A stretch of 64,000 nucleotides of DNA from Bettongia penicillata ogilbyi (lineage: Eukaryota > Chordata > Mammalia > Diprotodontia > Potoroidae), in assembly GCA_023548195.1 (NCBI GenBank), contig JAJHZJ010000043.1:558001-622000 (forward strand). Direction: 5' to 3'. Numbering within the stretch: the first letter of the stretch is position 1; each line of letters begins with the position of its first letter. The position numbers and the translations under genes are program-made. Positions 1-12,299 of this stretch are shown here, one piece after another. The notes under the pieces were generated by a model. It saw nothing but the letters and a program-made list of their open reading frames with translations. It did no database searches and had not been told where the DNA came from.

Positions 1-1449
1 CCTCCTCAGCTTTGTTGCCTCTTCCACTAGATTGTGCTCACTTTGAGCCCATGGACCACGTTGTAGTTACTTAATAAAAGTCAATTGGTTGTTCCTTAGT
101 CTTTAATAAAGATTTGGGACTAATTTAAGATGTAGTCATGAGTTAACAGTGACCCCTGAATTCTACTTTTCCACTTCCACACCTGCTGTGGTCCTTTGCC
201 TGGGACAGAGTCTGAAAATGTGAATCTCAGAGGTCATGAAAACCTTGGTCACGGTAAAGATAAAGAATGTGGAAATCCAAAATTCTGAAGTTGCCAGCAG
301 GCTTTGGTCATAACAGAAAGAAGAACTGTGGTTGTAACTTTAATGCCCTTCCCGAGATTTATGAAGGGCCTGCTGTGGACTGGATGGGGGTTACAGACCC
401 CTTCCCTCAAAGACCCTTACCTCCAGTAGCTTACCTTTTTTCAACCCACATAAGCATCTACAACATAAGTCTATGGCTATTTTTTGAGGAGAGAGGTCTG
501 AGCACCTGAGGGGACCGGGGGCAGGCCTTTCATGAGCTGAGACGTAGTGCTTGAGCTCGATTCTGAAGGGAGCTGGGGATTTGGAGAAGGGCCCAGATGA
601 ACAGTGAGGCCAGATTGACTGTGAAGGGGAAGGACATAAGTCTGTGTGAGCTGTTGGGATACTGGAATTCAGGTAGGAGTCTAGTACAAGTTATTATGTT
701 AAGAAATTGAAATAAGCCCCTGTGCTTTTGTGACAGAAATGAGTGTTAGGGACAAGACGGGGTAGAAGTCACGCTGTTTACCCTGGAAGTTCTAAAGAAA
801 ATTTATCCTCTGAGTCAGGGGAGGAGCCTATGCTGCCCAGTCAGTCACTTGACCTGGAGAAATCAGTGGTCAGGAATGAGCTTTGAAATGCTTGTGTCCT
901 ACAAGCTAGCAGACCCAGCTCAGCAGAGTTTCGTCCAGAACCCTGTTCTTGGTGCTGGCTAGATGGGGTGGGGGTGGGGGGTGGCCTGGAGGTGATGGGT
1001 GAAGGTTTGAGCAGTCTTCCAACAACTACCCTCCGAAATACATCATTCCCATTTTACAGGTGAAGACACTGAACCTTGCTTTTCACCCCAGATCCAGCCC
1101 CCTTTGCGCTACAATCCATGTTGGTCTCTTTCTCTGCCGCCCCTCAGCCCTTAGCAGCTCCCTGCTTCTCATTTCGGTCCCCAGCTTGGCTGCCACCAGC
1201 TTCACTCAGACCTTCCAGTAGCTGCTTCTCAAAATACAGGCAGGCCATTTGAGGATATCATAGGAGTTGGGGCCACGGGCTCCTCCTCCCTTTGTGTGAC
1301 AGATACAGGGTGGGTTGACTTGGCCTGAGGTGGCATTGCTTTTTCTTGGTTCTTTTGGCAGACACTGATCCCCCTTCCTCTAATAGCCACCCTCCACTCA
1401 CCGCCCCCACTAACGCCAACAGACAGCAGGACCTGGTTCAAGTGTAAAC

Positions 1450-1960
1450 TACCTGAAGGTCACCTTGATCCAGCCAGTCAGTCCAAAGCATTTCTGAAAG
1501 CCCTGTGTGCTGGGTAAGGGGCTTCCAGACCACAGGCACCAAGACACAATAAATATAAAGAGACTCAGTACAGGGCTTTGGGAGAAGGCACACCAGGAAA
1601 GCCTTCCTAGAGCAGGCAGGGCTGGAGCTGCATTGTGAAGGAAGACAGGGATTCTGGGAAGTAGAGGAGGGAGACCCAGCCAGGGCAAAGGCATGGAGGT
1701 GGGAGCCCCACCTATGAGGAGGATCGAGGTGCTCTTTTTACACAGCAGCACTGGGTGTGGGAGGGAGGCTGCCAAGCTAGTTTGGGGCCAGATCACTGAG
1801 AGCTTTCAAAGCTAAGCCCAAATGGAGGGTGTTGAGTAGGTCAGTCACATGGGCATGGGACACCCACGGGGCAAAAGAAAATCACTCAGCCACAGTGTGG
1901 AGCTTGGCCTGGAGTGGACAGAATCCAGTGGCCCAGTAATGAATGAGGAGGCCATTGCAG
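1450..1960 (-). repeat. Old L2-like LINE fragment, antisense
   Basis: The plus strand carries the phrases typical of reverse-complement L2 3' regions: a run resembling 'ggaaggcttcc' near 1598, followed by 'ggcaaaggcatggaggtgg' and 'gggccagatcactgagagctttcaa'. It is diverged and its ends are approximate. Confidence 0.4.
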
Positions 1961-4905
1961 TGTGCCAAGCGAGTGGTGAGGGTGGGCAGGGGTGGTTATC
2001 TTCTCACTTCCCCTCAAGCTACAATCCATCTTTTCTTGAATCTCTCAACTATTTGTGGACTTCTCATACCCCTCTCCATTATCTAATTAAACTTCTTGAG
2101 GACAGGGACTCCCAAGTTTATATTCCCAGCCCCAGTTTGTCTGCTCTGGATGTATTCCACCAACACCTCAAATAGGTCCATGATGGTGCCCAACCTTTAT
2201 CCCCTTAAGCTTGTCCCTCCTCCCACCTTCCCTATTTCTGTCGATTGTACCAGTCTCTTCCCAGTTCCACCAGCTTTGAAATTCCAAAGCAGTTGTGGTC
2301 TTGCCCTTTTCTCTCTCCCCTCAGCCTCCAGTCTGGTGCCAAGGCCTGGCGTCCTGCTTTTCAATATCTCTTACTTCTGAGCCCTCTCTCCACTATTGAC
2401 AGTAGGCCCAAGTCTAGGTCCTCATCTGGTCTCCTCTGGACATTGTCCAGCTCAGGGTTTCTTCCCTGGGAAGCCTATGAACCCCTTCCCATCATCTTGT
2501 TTGTCCATGTGGACAGTACAACATGAGGGTTTAGAAAAGAAGCCAGTTGAAATATTTTCAGAATGCTTCTGTGGCCCCAGGGAAGGAGACCCCTGGGCAA
2601 TGCCCAGTAAAGGAAGTGCCTCCTCCCTCTGTGTCTGGCACTGTGGGCTCAGCCTCCGTTCCGATGGACAAAGCTGCAAGCGTGCGTCCAGCAGCTGCAG
2701 TCCAGCTCACTGACCCACCTCCCCCAGGATGTTTGTCTCTCTCCTGCAGGCTGAAACAAGGATTGAGTATGCCTGGGCGTAGTGATGTGCATTTCTGTTA
2801 GGGCTCCCTGGTGAAAGGTGGGGGATGTGCAGGTCAGTAAGCCTTCGGCCACTTCTCGTTTCTTACCCTGAACTGTATTTTTCAGCCGAGTTTTGATAGC
2901 TCTCCCTGTTGGCCTCAAGGTGAGCGCATGGGCCTCTGGCTTTGATGTGGAGGGTCTTAGCAAGGCCTTGGCAGGATTTCACCTCAGCTGAAGCTGTATA
3001 ATGGGGGTGGGGAGGGCCAGGTATCCCGGAAGGATTTGTTTTTTAGGTGCCCAGTACAGCATACTGTCTCACCCCATCCTTTGCTTCTCTCAGGACTCCC
3101 TGGAGGGGCTCCCTTCCACTTGGCTTTGGTGCACTTTAATAGTGAGTGTCAGTGCTGGGGGAGCTGGGTCTCCAGCTGCGTGTTTGGTCTGGAGCCAAAA
3201 GCACAAATGGAGAGAATCTCCATAGGTTAGGGGATGTTTTAGGCCACCAGAGACCTCTAAGAATCTTTGAGCCCGTTGCCCAATTGCTGTAGCAGGGGAA
3301 GGGATCTTCTGAGCCTGGGGGCTGTTTCTGGTTTCCCTTTATTTCATGGGGTACAGTCTACCAGTCATTAACTCATCCACCCATGGCCAGTCCGCTAGGG
3401 ATGGTTGGGCCTTTCCCAAGAATCAGTCTGGTCCTCAGCCAGCCTGCATAGGCAATCTCCAGTGCCATCCTGGAAGCCTTCCCAGCTAGGACTTATGTGT
3501 CCCTGGCATGGTCTTGGAGAGCCTGACGTGAGTGTCAAAGTAGGAGGGTCTTGGGAATTTTTCTTAAGGGGAACATTGGAGTTTGGATAGATGTGGCCTC
3601 CCTTTATCCCTATTTCTTTCCCTCGACAGCCATTCTGTCTTCATCCTCCTCCCTGTTGTGTCCTAGGCATGGCTCTGTTATGGACCAGAAAGTGGAACCA
3701 TTGTTGGGGAGCACCCAAGGCATGGCCTCCTCTATTTCAGGAGAGCTCAGCTCGTGTGTCCACCCTTGTCTTTTTGGGTGACTTTTTCCCCTCTGTTAGA
3801 ACCTCCCCAGTCCAATCTCAAATTCATTTGCTTTGATGATGGGGGTGTTGGAGCCCAAGAGCCCAGCTGTTTGGAGTTCTGGTGGATGAAGGGCTGTTTT
3901 TTCAAGGCTTGGCTATTCCATTGTGTTGGGATTTGAATGTGGAGGAGGACTTTGATTATCCTTTGGCCTGTATCAGCCTGTTGCTAGTGGAAGCGGGAGT
4001 TTGCAGAAAAGAGTTGCTGTGTTCCCTTTCTCCACACAGTGTTTATTACTTTTTGAGATTGGCTTGGGTTGGGCATCTGCAGCTTGGTTCCCCCGCATTG
4101 AGGGAACCTCACGGCTCAGAGCAGGATCTGACTCAGGGGAAGGAGACAGAAGGGAGTCCATTAAGGTGCATTTTGTGGAAGACAGAGTACTGGGGCTCCA
4201 TACTAGTCAGGCTTTCACTTCTTTTGAGGTTGCTCTTTGGGCTCCTCGAAGCACAAGTATACTTTCTTGTCATCTTAAGACCCCACAGATTCAAGAATCA
4301 CATTTGGAATGCTTTGATTTATTGAATTTTTTTCTTTAAAAAACTCCCTGGCCTTTGGAACAGTCATTTTGTCTGCTGTTTGGGGTCCATGAAGTGTTGT
4401 TATAATTATATAATTATGTCTTATTATAATTCTTAAATCAGGTTGGGGTGGTAGGGAGAAGAAGTCTGTCTTGTGCACTCCCAAAGTCACTCTGAGCTAA
4501 TGCAGTGCCATTTATTACGTACCTGCTGTATAGAAAGCAGCCATTGGCCTTAGTGCCTAATAGAGACAGAACTGAGAAAGAGGCTGGGCCTGTCGTCCAT
4601 CTGCCAGAGCCCACAACTGGAGTGCTTGGGCTCCACTTAGCAGGAACTAGTGGCCAGCTGCAGTTACCAGGGATGGGTAAGAAACCCCGACTGTGGCAGG
4701 CAGGCAGGGCTCCCGAGGGAGGCAGAGACGCTGCAGGCCGGAACAGTGAGCTCAGCATGGGCGGGGTGGGGGCACCCTCCCCAGACTTGTTGTCAGGACA
4801 GGAAGCAGACTTGCAGGGTTGGTAGATCTGGGTCTCGATTTGGGCTTGTGGGGCAGCAAGTCCAACTGCCGGAAATGTTGAGGAAGCTGGTCAGAGCAGA
4901 AGAGA

Positions 4906-4960
4906 CAGAGAGAGAGAGAGAGAAAGAGTGTGTATGTGTGTGTGTGTATGTATGTGTATG
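4906..4960. repeat. Compound GA / TG microsatellite
   Basis: A run of GA dinucleotides is followed directly by GTGTATGTGTGTGTGTATGTATG. It is a simple compound microsatellite and probably length-variable. Confidence 0.85.
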
Positions 4961-6611
4961 GCAGCTGGGGGAGGAGTGGCCCCTGGGAAAGTGTCAGAGA
5001 GGAAATGCTCCCGTTGGGATTGGCCATTTTTTTAGCCATATTTCTCTTTCCTTGTTGTCCTATGGCCAGAATGTGTCCATTTGAGCCTCAGGGATGAGCC
5101 TGGCTTAGGGTTTCTCCTCAGGCACTTGGAGGGAAGGACCATGAGAGCAGATCTACCTTGAGTCTGCTGGAAGAGATTGGGGACTGACTTCTGCTCCAGG
5201 CACCAGTCTGCTCCCCTCTGGGGCCAGCACCCAGGACCATTGGCACCCGCTGCCACACAGGCAGGGCAGGGCTGACTGACCCCACAGTGTGGTGAGCCTG
5301 GACAGCCAGCACAGTCAGGTGCTTCCTGTTAGGGCCAAAGGTGTTTTCCGAGCTCTAAAAACCTGTCTGCTTCTTTCTTTGGTGAACTCAGTAGAGATGG
5401 CTTGGGGGTTGGATTGGTTTTTGTTGTAATAAGAGAATTGACAGCTTGGTGTAGTGAGTAGACAGCTAACCTTGGTTTCAGTCTCACTGCTTTTCTAGAC
5501 AAGAGGTGCTGACCAGCTTTAATGGAGGGAGATTCCTCACTTGGGAGGGCCTCCCACAAGTGTGATCTCAGATGCAGCCAGTTCAGGTGTTGTTTTGTTT
5601 TGATAGCTACATTTCATTAGGATGCTTTTCTTCATAATGCTCACTTTTACTGTTCTGAGAAGGGATCTGCCCAGGAGCACCTGACCTTGGTTTGCCACTA
5701 GCAGCAGCTGGCAGGAGGCTGGTCTGTGTCAGTGACTTGCCAGGACCACAGCAGGGAGTCAGTGCGGTACGGTCGAGTTGGCATTGCCCCATCAGTCTCA
5801 GTAAGGGCTGAATCACATTCCGGCTTTTGTTGCTTCAGGAAGGAAGTCCTTCCTTCCTTCTCTGGGTTTGGTCCCTCTGCAACTACTCTCATCTACACAG
5901 GATGGGAAGGTGGGGTCACAGAGTTGGTAGCCTTTTCTGTGTGTTGGCTCTGAACCCTCGACAGTGAAAAAAGTCCTTCAGCATGGGCAGACTCTCCTGG
6001 GGCAGCTTGTGTCAAAGGTGGCTCTCAAACCCAAGGGTTCTGACTCTGGTGCTGCTCCACACTGACTCTCCTGGCTGATGAAGGTGCTAATGCTTGGGGG
6101 AGTGCTCCCACTCCTCAGAGGTTTTGTTGAGTCATAAACTAGAGCAAGAGACAGCGCCTGGCCTTAAGGAACCCACAATATGCTGGGGGAAACTGCATGC
6201 AAGTCAAGGAACAAACCAGGTGTAGATGAGGCCAGAGGCAATGCCAGGAGGCGAGGTGGGGCCTGGGAGGGGCAGCTGTGAAGAGCTGATTGGAGAGGTG
6301 CTAGGGAGCCATAAGAGTTTCTAGAGCTGGGGGAGTGGTATTCCAGTTCTGAACTTTAGAAAGATCACCTTCACAGTTGAGTAAAGGATGGATGGGGGTG
6401 GACAGAGACTTGGGCAACTGGTGGTATAGAGCACCAGATCTGAAGTCAAATTTGTGTGACCCTGGGCAAGTCAGTTTCCCTTTGTTTGCCTCTGTGTCCC
6501 CATCTGTAAAACAGAAATAATAATAGCACCTGTTTCCCAGAGTGGTTATGAGGGTCAGATGAAATACTAATTATGAGGTACTTAGCACACTGCCTGGCAC
6601 ATGGTGGTTTT

Positions 6612-7170
6612 TGTTTCAGTTGTATCCAAACCTGTTTGGGTTTTCTTGGCAGAGATACTGGTGAGGTTTGGGGCAGCTAGGTGGTACAGTGGATACACCA
6701 GTGCAGGAGTCAGGAGGACCTGAGTTCAAATCTCACCTCAGACACTTGACACTCACTAGGTGGGTGACCTTGGGCAAGTCACTTAACCCTAATTGCCTCA
6801 TCCTGGGTCATCTCCAGTCATCATGATGAATATTTGGTCACTGCATTCAGATGACTCTGGAGGAGAAGTGAGGCTAGTGACCTGCACAGCCCTCCTTCAC
6901 TCAAAACAAAGTCAAGTGCAAGTCATGTCATTATTTCTCTGATGGCATGGTCTTCTTCAGCAATGAAGGACAAACACATACACACTGGTGAGGTTTGCCA
7001 TGTCCTTCTACAGCTCATTTGACAGATGAGGAAACTGAGGTAAACATGGTTTAGTGACTTGCTCAGGGTCACACAGCTACTAAGTGTCTGTCAAATCTGA
7101 ACTCAGGAAGATGAGCCTTCCTGACTCCAGGCCCAGCATTCTATCCACTGCACCACCTAGCTGCCCTTGT
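6612..7170 (-). repeat. Antisense tRNA-headed marsupial SINE, split by a younger SINE
   Basis: It reads 'gggttttcttggcagagatactgg' style sequence on the left and 'gacagatgaggaaactgagg', 'gctcagggtcacacagct', 'gactccaggcccagcattct' and 'tccactgcaccacctagctg' on the right. Read on the minus strand this is the usual tRNA-like head followed by the CORE region. The middle (6671-6983) is a separate insertion. Confidence 0.65.
6671..6983 (+). mobile_element. Intact SINE with RTE-like tail and perfect 14-bp target-site duplication
   Basis: The element starts with the tRNA-derived head 'gggcagctaggtggtacagt', passes through 'aggaggacctgagttcaaat' and ends in an RTE-type tail ('catggtcttcttcagcaatg', 'aaggacaaacacatac'). 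It is flanked by the identical 14-mer ACTGGTGAGGTTTG at 6657-6670 and 6984-6997. RTE-mobilised SINEs end in short repeats rather than a poly-A, as seen here. I would class it as a MAR1/RTESINE-type element, but the exact family name is from memory. Confidence 0.8.
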
Positions 7171-7960
7171 GGCATAGAGTAGGTAGGGTCTATATAAATG
7201 TTAACTGCTATTATTTTCCTTATTATTAATCTGGCAGGTAGACCCACCAGCAGGCTACTGCAATAGTGTACATGTGAGGGGATGATGCTGTGTTCATGAC
7301 AAGAGATGTTATGAAGATGAAATCAATCGACCTTGGCCACAGATTGGAAATAGGGAGTGAGAAAGACATAGGTGCCCACACACGACACTTAGTTTTTGAG
7401 CCTGGGGTGGCCTGGACCGTCAAGGAGAGTTTGGAAACGGGAGAATTTGGAGGCAAAGATAAAGGGTTTGCTTTTGGACAGGTTGGATTTAAGATGTCCG
7501 TAGGCCCATCCTCCCAGACTGGAGGCCAAGACAGAGGCTGGGGCAGAGCAGAGTGGAGAATCATCAAGATAGACGTGATTGTGGGATCCATGGAAGCTGA
7601 GGAGATAGAGTCTTGCAGCACACCTATTTAGACCTGAATGAAGATCCAGCAAAGGAAACTGAGGAGTACCAATCAGAGAGGTAGAAGGACAAGGAAAGGG
7701 GGAGAGAGAGAGACAGAGGAGAGAGAGACTGACAGACAGGCAGAGAGAGATGTCCTGAAAATCTGGAGAAGAGAGAGATCGCCAGTGTTGAGACCCCATG
7801 GAAGTCAGGAAGGCTCAGGGTTGAGAGAAGGCAGCTGACCTTGGTTCTTAGGAGATCCTGAGGGACTTGGAGAATAAAGAAAGGGAAGAGAGGTGGTGGG
7901 GACCTGTGGCCTGAGTGAGCAGCAAGATACAGGATGGAGGGGTCAAGTGAGAATTTGGGG

Positions 7961-10504
7961 AGGGGGGAAGAGAGAGACCTCCAGGAGCAGGGAGAGACAG
8001 GAGGGAATGGACTTGTGCATCTGGAAGTGTCTCCCATGACCAGAAGATGGGCTACCTCTCCATGGGAACCCGGGGCAGAGGAAGAGAGAGTGCAGTTGTG
8101 AGATGAGGGGGAAGGGAAAGGGGGAAACAAATGGCTGCTGGGGGATGTTGCTCAACGGAGTTATCAGTGAGCAGGGGTTCAAGGATTGCTTTCCCTCAGT
8201 GAAGGCCCAATTGAAACACCGGCTTGTAGCAGACCTAGTCAGTGACAGCTGGCGTGATGTGGGCAGCAGGTGATGGGAGGGATGCCAGGCTGGTGCTAAG
8301 TAGGTAGGGGCTGGAGCAGGGGTCCTAGGTGGGGGAAGCAGGAACTGTCTGGATCCCTGCTGTGTGCCAGGCACAGGCCAAAAGGAAACGATCCCTGCTG
8401 TCAGAGTTGGGAGGCAGCATGCAGATCTAGAAGCATCCAATGCTGGCTAGTTTGGGAGGAATCAGGTGGGAATCAGGAGGCTTACCATAGAAGGTGATCT
8501 TGAAAGAAGGAGCAGGGGAGGGGATGCATTCCAGGCCTGGAGGACTGACTGGGCAAAAGCATGTGGGTAGGAGATGGAGTGGCATGGATCGGGGATAGTA
8601 AAAAGGGCCACAGTTTGGCTGGACCATTGCATGTGGGAAGGGACTGGGAAGGCCAATTAGATCCTGCCAGATCCACCTGGATTGTTTATTGTGTGGGCCC
8701 CTCCTCCAGACCCACACTCCCCAGCTCATTAATGTCCAGTGGCTCCTCTTTTCTCCTTCCTGACTGTCATGTCAAGGCATTTGGCATCTGGCACCAATCT
8801 ACCTTTCTATCCCATTTGAACATCACTTCCTGGTTGTCTGCAGTGGACTGGCAGCCCCCTGAAGGGAAGGCCAATCTCAGCTTAGCCTAGGGCAGGCACA
8901 CAGTCAGTGCTCACTCGATGCTCTGTGGACTAGTCGGACTAGTCGCACTAGTCCGGGTCCATTCCTCATCCCCCAGAAGGTCTGTATTCCAGTCCAGCCT
9001 CCATACCTTTTCACACTCTGTCCCACATTCCTGGAATGCCCTCCCTTTTCACTTTGGCCTCTTAAGGTTCAGCTCCCTCCTTGCAGAAGTTTTCCCTCTT
9101 CCCTCCCCCTTAAATCAGTGTGCATCTACTGTGTCCATATTTTGGATATCCTGACATATGCACATTTTTCCCTGATAGAATATAAGCTTCTGGTGGACAG
9201 GCTGGTTCCCCTAGGAAATAGAGAACTGCTCTCTGCCAACAAAACCTGAGTTCAAGTGCTGCTTTTTACACATCTTGGCTAGGTGACCCTGGACAAGTCC
9301 TTTACTCTGGCACTGCCTGAGACAGCTCCCAAACTACAGGTGGTTGAGGAGATGCTGCCCAGAGGTGACAGAGGGTATTTCTTCATCTGTGAGTTTCTTA
9401 TAATCATCGGGTCAAAGCTGGCACTGGTCTGGCCCCACAAGGCCTTTTTGACTTGGTCAGGAAGGTGAAGGAGTGTTCCCATCGTACAAATGAAATTAAG
9501 AGGGGGGAATATAGTGTTTGCAGGCCCTGAATATCCCCGGTCAGTTCCCACTTCTACCACAGGCTCCTTAGGAGATTTTCTGCCAGTCCTGCAGCCCTAG
9601 TGGGCTAGGTGCTTAGGAACCCTCAGTTCTGAGCCCTGCACAAAGCAGAAGATGTGGAGATTTGCTCGTGTTGCTAATTTGATTTCTGGTTGCTTGTTTA
9701 CTTAGTTTACTTATGGCCTTCATTTCTGAATATATCACTTGTCCCTCCAGGCCAGGAAGCCCCTCCCCTTCTGAGATGAGAAGAGGGAGGGTCAATCTCT
9801 GCTTCTGCAGGCCAGGCTTCTTGATTGCAGTCATTGCATAGCTCGGTGTTTCACTGCTCTTTTTATTGGACAGGTCATTTTTGATCGTGAATAGCATAGG
9901 GCTTTGATGTAGAAGACCTAGATTCCAGTCCTGCCTGGGAGGAATCCTGGCCTTGGGAACCTACACTCCCACCCCTACCCCCACCCCCACCCCCAGCTGG
10001 CCTGAGCCTGAGGCCTCCCTCCCCCATCGCAGAGGCTCCCTAGCAAGTTCAGACATTGCAAAGCTTTAACCTGCTGCTCAGTTAGGTTAGATGTGCCTGC
10101 CTTGGGTGGGCCCAAAGCCCTTGTATGGCATCTTGTTAAGTATCATTGGGCTTTGGGGGAGGCTCTAGTAATGACTTCTGGCCCTGACAGTGCTCCAGGC
10201 TCTTTGTCTTTCTGAGCCACTTCTACCCTTAGTCACCTCTTTCAGGGACTGAGAGGAGTCAGGAGGGAGCAGGTTAAGTCATCTAAGTGACAGTTTGCTG
10301 TCCAGTGTGCAGACCAGAGGCTGCTGCTCTCCTGAGCTCCTCCTCCTCCAGAGCAGGTTCCTTAACTGACACCCCCAACCCAAAATTCTTGGTGGGCTTA
10401 GGGGATGGCTCGGTGTCTTTTGTCTGCTCTGCTGGCATGGTCCTCACTTAGGCCAAGTACTTTCTGACCTCAGAGAGAGACAGACATCTCTTTCCCTCTT
10501 CAAT
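7961..10504. other. Non-coding sequence with L2-derived fragments
   Basis: No exon is recognisable. The part up to about 8700 continues in the style of antisense L2 and carries GA-rich tracts. About 8710-9225 reads as a plus-strand L2 3' region ('cacattcctggaatgccctc', 'gcctcttaaggttcagctcc', 'gatagaatataagcttctgg'). The remainder to 10504 is unassigned, apart from the C-rich tract at 9968-9994. Confidence 0.45.
8710..9225 (+). repeat. L2-like LINE 3' region
   Basis: The order of phrases 'ttcctggaatgccctccctt', 'ggttcagctccctcc', 'agaagttttccctcttccct' and 'agaatataagcttctggtgg' follows the 3' region of L2 in the plus direction. The copy is old. A short tandem 9-mer lies inside it at 8927-8954. 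Confidence 0.5.
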
Positions 10505-10800
10505 CATTTTGATAGCTACTTTTTAAAAATATATTCAATTTTTTCCCCTGATTACATGTTAAAACAATTTTTTACACTTTTTCAAGTTTTAAATTCCAAA
10601 TTCTAGACCTCCAACCCTCCTCTCTCTCTGCTGTCCCTGAGATGGTAAGCAATCCAATACAGGTTATACGTGTACAGTCATGTAAAACATTTCCATATTA
10701 GTCATTTTGTGCAAGAAGACTCAAGCAACAGAAAGAGAAAAACAGTATAAAGAATCCATCTTTTCCTTTTGATTCCTCTGTGCACTCTCCTGTTCTCAGG
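10505..10800 (-). repeat. L1 3' end, antisense
   Basis: The T-rich start ('actttttaaaaatatattc'), 'ttttaaattccaaattc', 'gagatggtaagcaatccaat', 'catgtaaaacatttccatat' and 'cattttgtgcaagaagactc' match the antisense 3' end that recurs at 12600, 14820, 16090 and 53740 in this window. The element is 5'-truncated. Confidence 0.65.
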
Positions 10801-11339
10801 CTTCATTAGAGAAACAGACTCAGCTGCTCAGGGAGAATGAGAGGGCCTGACTGGAGGCCCCAGATGGAGACTCCTGTGCCAAGGCAGGGTGGCACCTTCT
10901 CCATAACTTAGTATCTTAAGGAGTTGTCTGGGACCATGAGAAGGGAAGGGTCTTGCCCAGAGCCACCCAGCTCGTCGCTCGGGGAGGTGGTGCTGAAACC
11001 TGGTGCTCTCCATTTGCCCACCTGCTGCTGCTTCCAGGCACATAGTGCTTTGGAGAGCTCTTTTCTCTCAATCCCTGGGGCAGTGGAAGGAGCTCCAAGG
11101 GTTCAGAAGCTTAACCAAGGCCCAGAGGTGACCTGGTGGAGAGCGCCGGACTTGGAGCCCACAGGCCTTACTGTTTCATTGGTCTTATTTTCTGGAAATG
11201 GGGCCCAGCAGCAGGACCAGTCATCCAGCCTGACTTCTGTGCTGTTGGCTCTTTGTGTGCATTTGTTCATTTTACCCCCACCGCATGGGTAAATAGTGTG
11301 AAAGACAGCAAAAAGTTAAGTTTCCACAGAGTTACTAGT

Positions 11340-11872
11340 TGATGAAGTCCCTGAGAGTAAGCCAGATAATAAGAAAGCTAGCAGACTGCAGGTGAACTCC
11401 ACCATCAGGAGACAGACAGTGGCCTTCAGAAAGTTAGAAAGTTCTTGATAAAGAGGACCAGATCTAAAACTAGCTTAAACTAGTCGGGGAAATGACCTCA
11501 AATAGCCTGGAGGGGGCTTCTCTTCACTGTGCTTGCTTAATGAACCAGACACAACCCACATGAAATTATCCCTCCATTTTCTGATCATGGGTCCAGTGTT
11601 GAAGCATGTTTGGGAGGGGATCACACCAAGGGTGATTATGGAATGGGTATGGAGAGAAGATGATGACCTAATGGAGAATGGACCAGTCTATCTCCTGATG
11701 GAAGGATCTGTCCTGAACTAACAGTGTACTAATGCTTTCGCTTCTGTGTCCAGAGCTCCCTCCTCCTGCAAAGGGAGTTGGAGTCTGCTTTGGCCAAGGC
11801 GTTCAATTCCTCTGAACTCTGCTGCAATAAATTTTCCTTGATCCCTTTTTAGTGTGAAGCATGTTCCTAACA
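11340..11872 (+). repeat. Probable solo LTR of an endogenous retrovirus
   Basis: The unit begins TGATGAAG and ends CCTAACA, so it has TG...CA termini. An AATAAA signal lies near 11826 about 45 bp before the end. The flanking 5-mers are ctagt (11335-11339) and atagt (11873-11877), a one-mismatch candidate target duplication. No gag, pol or env coding is seen on either side, so it would be a solo LTR. No family assignment is possible without a library search. Confidence 0.45.
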
Positions 11873-12299
11873 ATAGTCAAATCTGTTCTATACAAGGCCC
11901 TTGCTGGCTAAACTTATGAAGAAAGGAGACTTACCTCTGGGCCTCCTTTGGGGCCCAGTCCTCTGCTTCCTGATTTGGGGCAAGGCTTGGGGCCTCCCTT
12001 CTCAGGGTTGTGAGTAACTTCGCAGGCTCTTCAGCTTTGGAGGCCATATAGTCATCTGACATGGCCCTAAGCTTACCCTGCCCTTAGGACTTTTGGAGAG
12101 GGCAGGTCAGTGAGCTGCCCTTAGGGTCAGAAGGCTTTTCCTGGAATTTCTCCTACTTCGCTGTGGCCTCTGTCTCATCTTTAGCTTCTTGAGGGCAGAG
12201 GTTGCTTCATATTTGAGTTTGTAACCTAGTGCATGGCACAGAGAAAGTGAGTTTTCACGTCACAGTGGCTTGTAAGAAGGAACTCCAGGAGTCTGTGAT

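Larger units (their letters stand above)
1..6129. other. Non-coding upstream or intron-1 sequence with old repeats
   Basis: I see no exon, RNA gene or promoter here that I can support. Two AATAAA hexamers lie close together near 73 and 107, which alone do not prove a gene end. About 1450-1960 reads like an old antisense L2 fragment, and about 2010-2380 contains L2-like 3' sequence in the plus direction. A GA then TG microsatellite lies near 4906-4960. Open frames here are short and have no family resemblance. Confidence 0.5.
6421..7225 (+). repeat. MIR/THER1-like SINE, split by a later SINE
   Basis: The 5' part, 6421-6610, has the CORE-SINE order: 'gtgtgaccctgggcaagtca', then 'catctgtaaaac', then 'aataataatagcacct', then 'ctgcctggcacatggtgg'. 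The expected 3' end ('gtctatataaatgtt' and 'ctattattttcc') appears only at about 7172-7225, after an intervening SINE. It inserted into the antisense L2 around it. Confidence 0.6.
6130..7960 (-). repeat. Antisense L2-type LINE, split by nested SINEs
   Basis: The left piece, about 6130-6420, ends near 'ggacagagacttgggcaa'. The right piece resumes near 7230 with 'ggcaggtagacccaccagcag' and 'ctactgcaatagt', phrases contiguous in other copies of this element. The right piece continues through sequence corresponding to the reverse complement of the reverse-transcriptase-side ORF to about 7960. Everything between 6420 and 7226 is inserted SINE material. The coding region is decayed. Confidence 0.6.

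Noticed and set aside
73..112. A gene 3' end with two AATAAA signals
   Set aside because: No upstream coding sequence is in the window and the hexamers are common in AT-rich DNA.
6671..6760. A tRNA gene
   Set aside because: The tRNA-like head belongs to a SINE; no complete cloverleaf or discriminator end is present.
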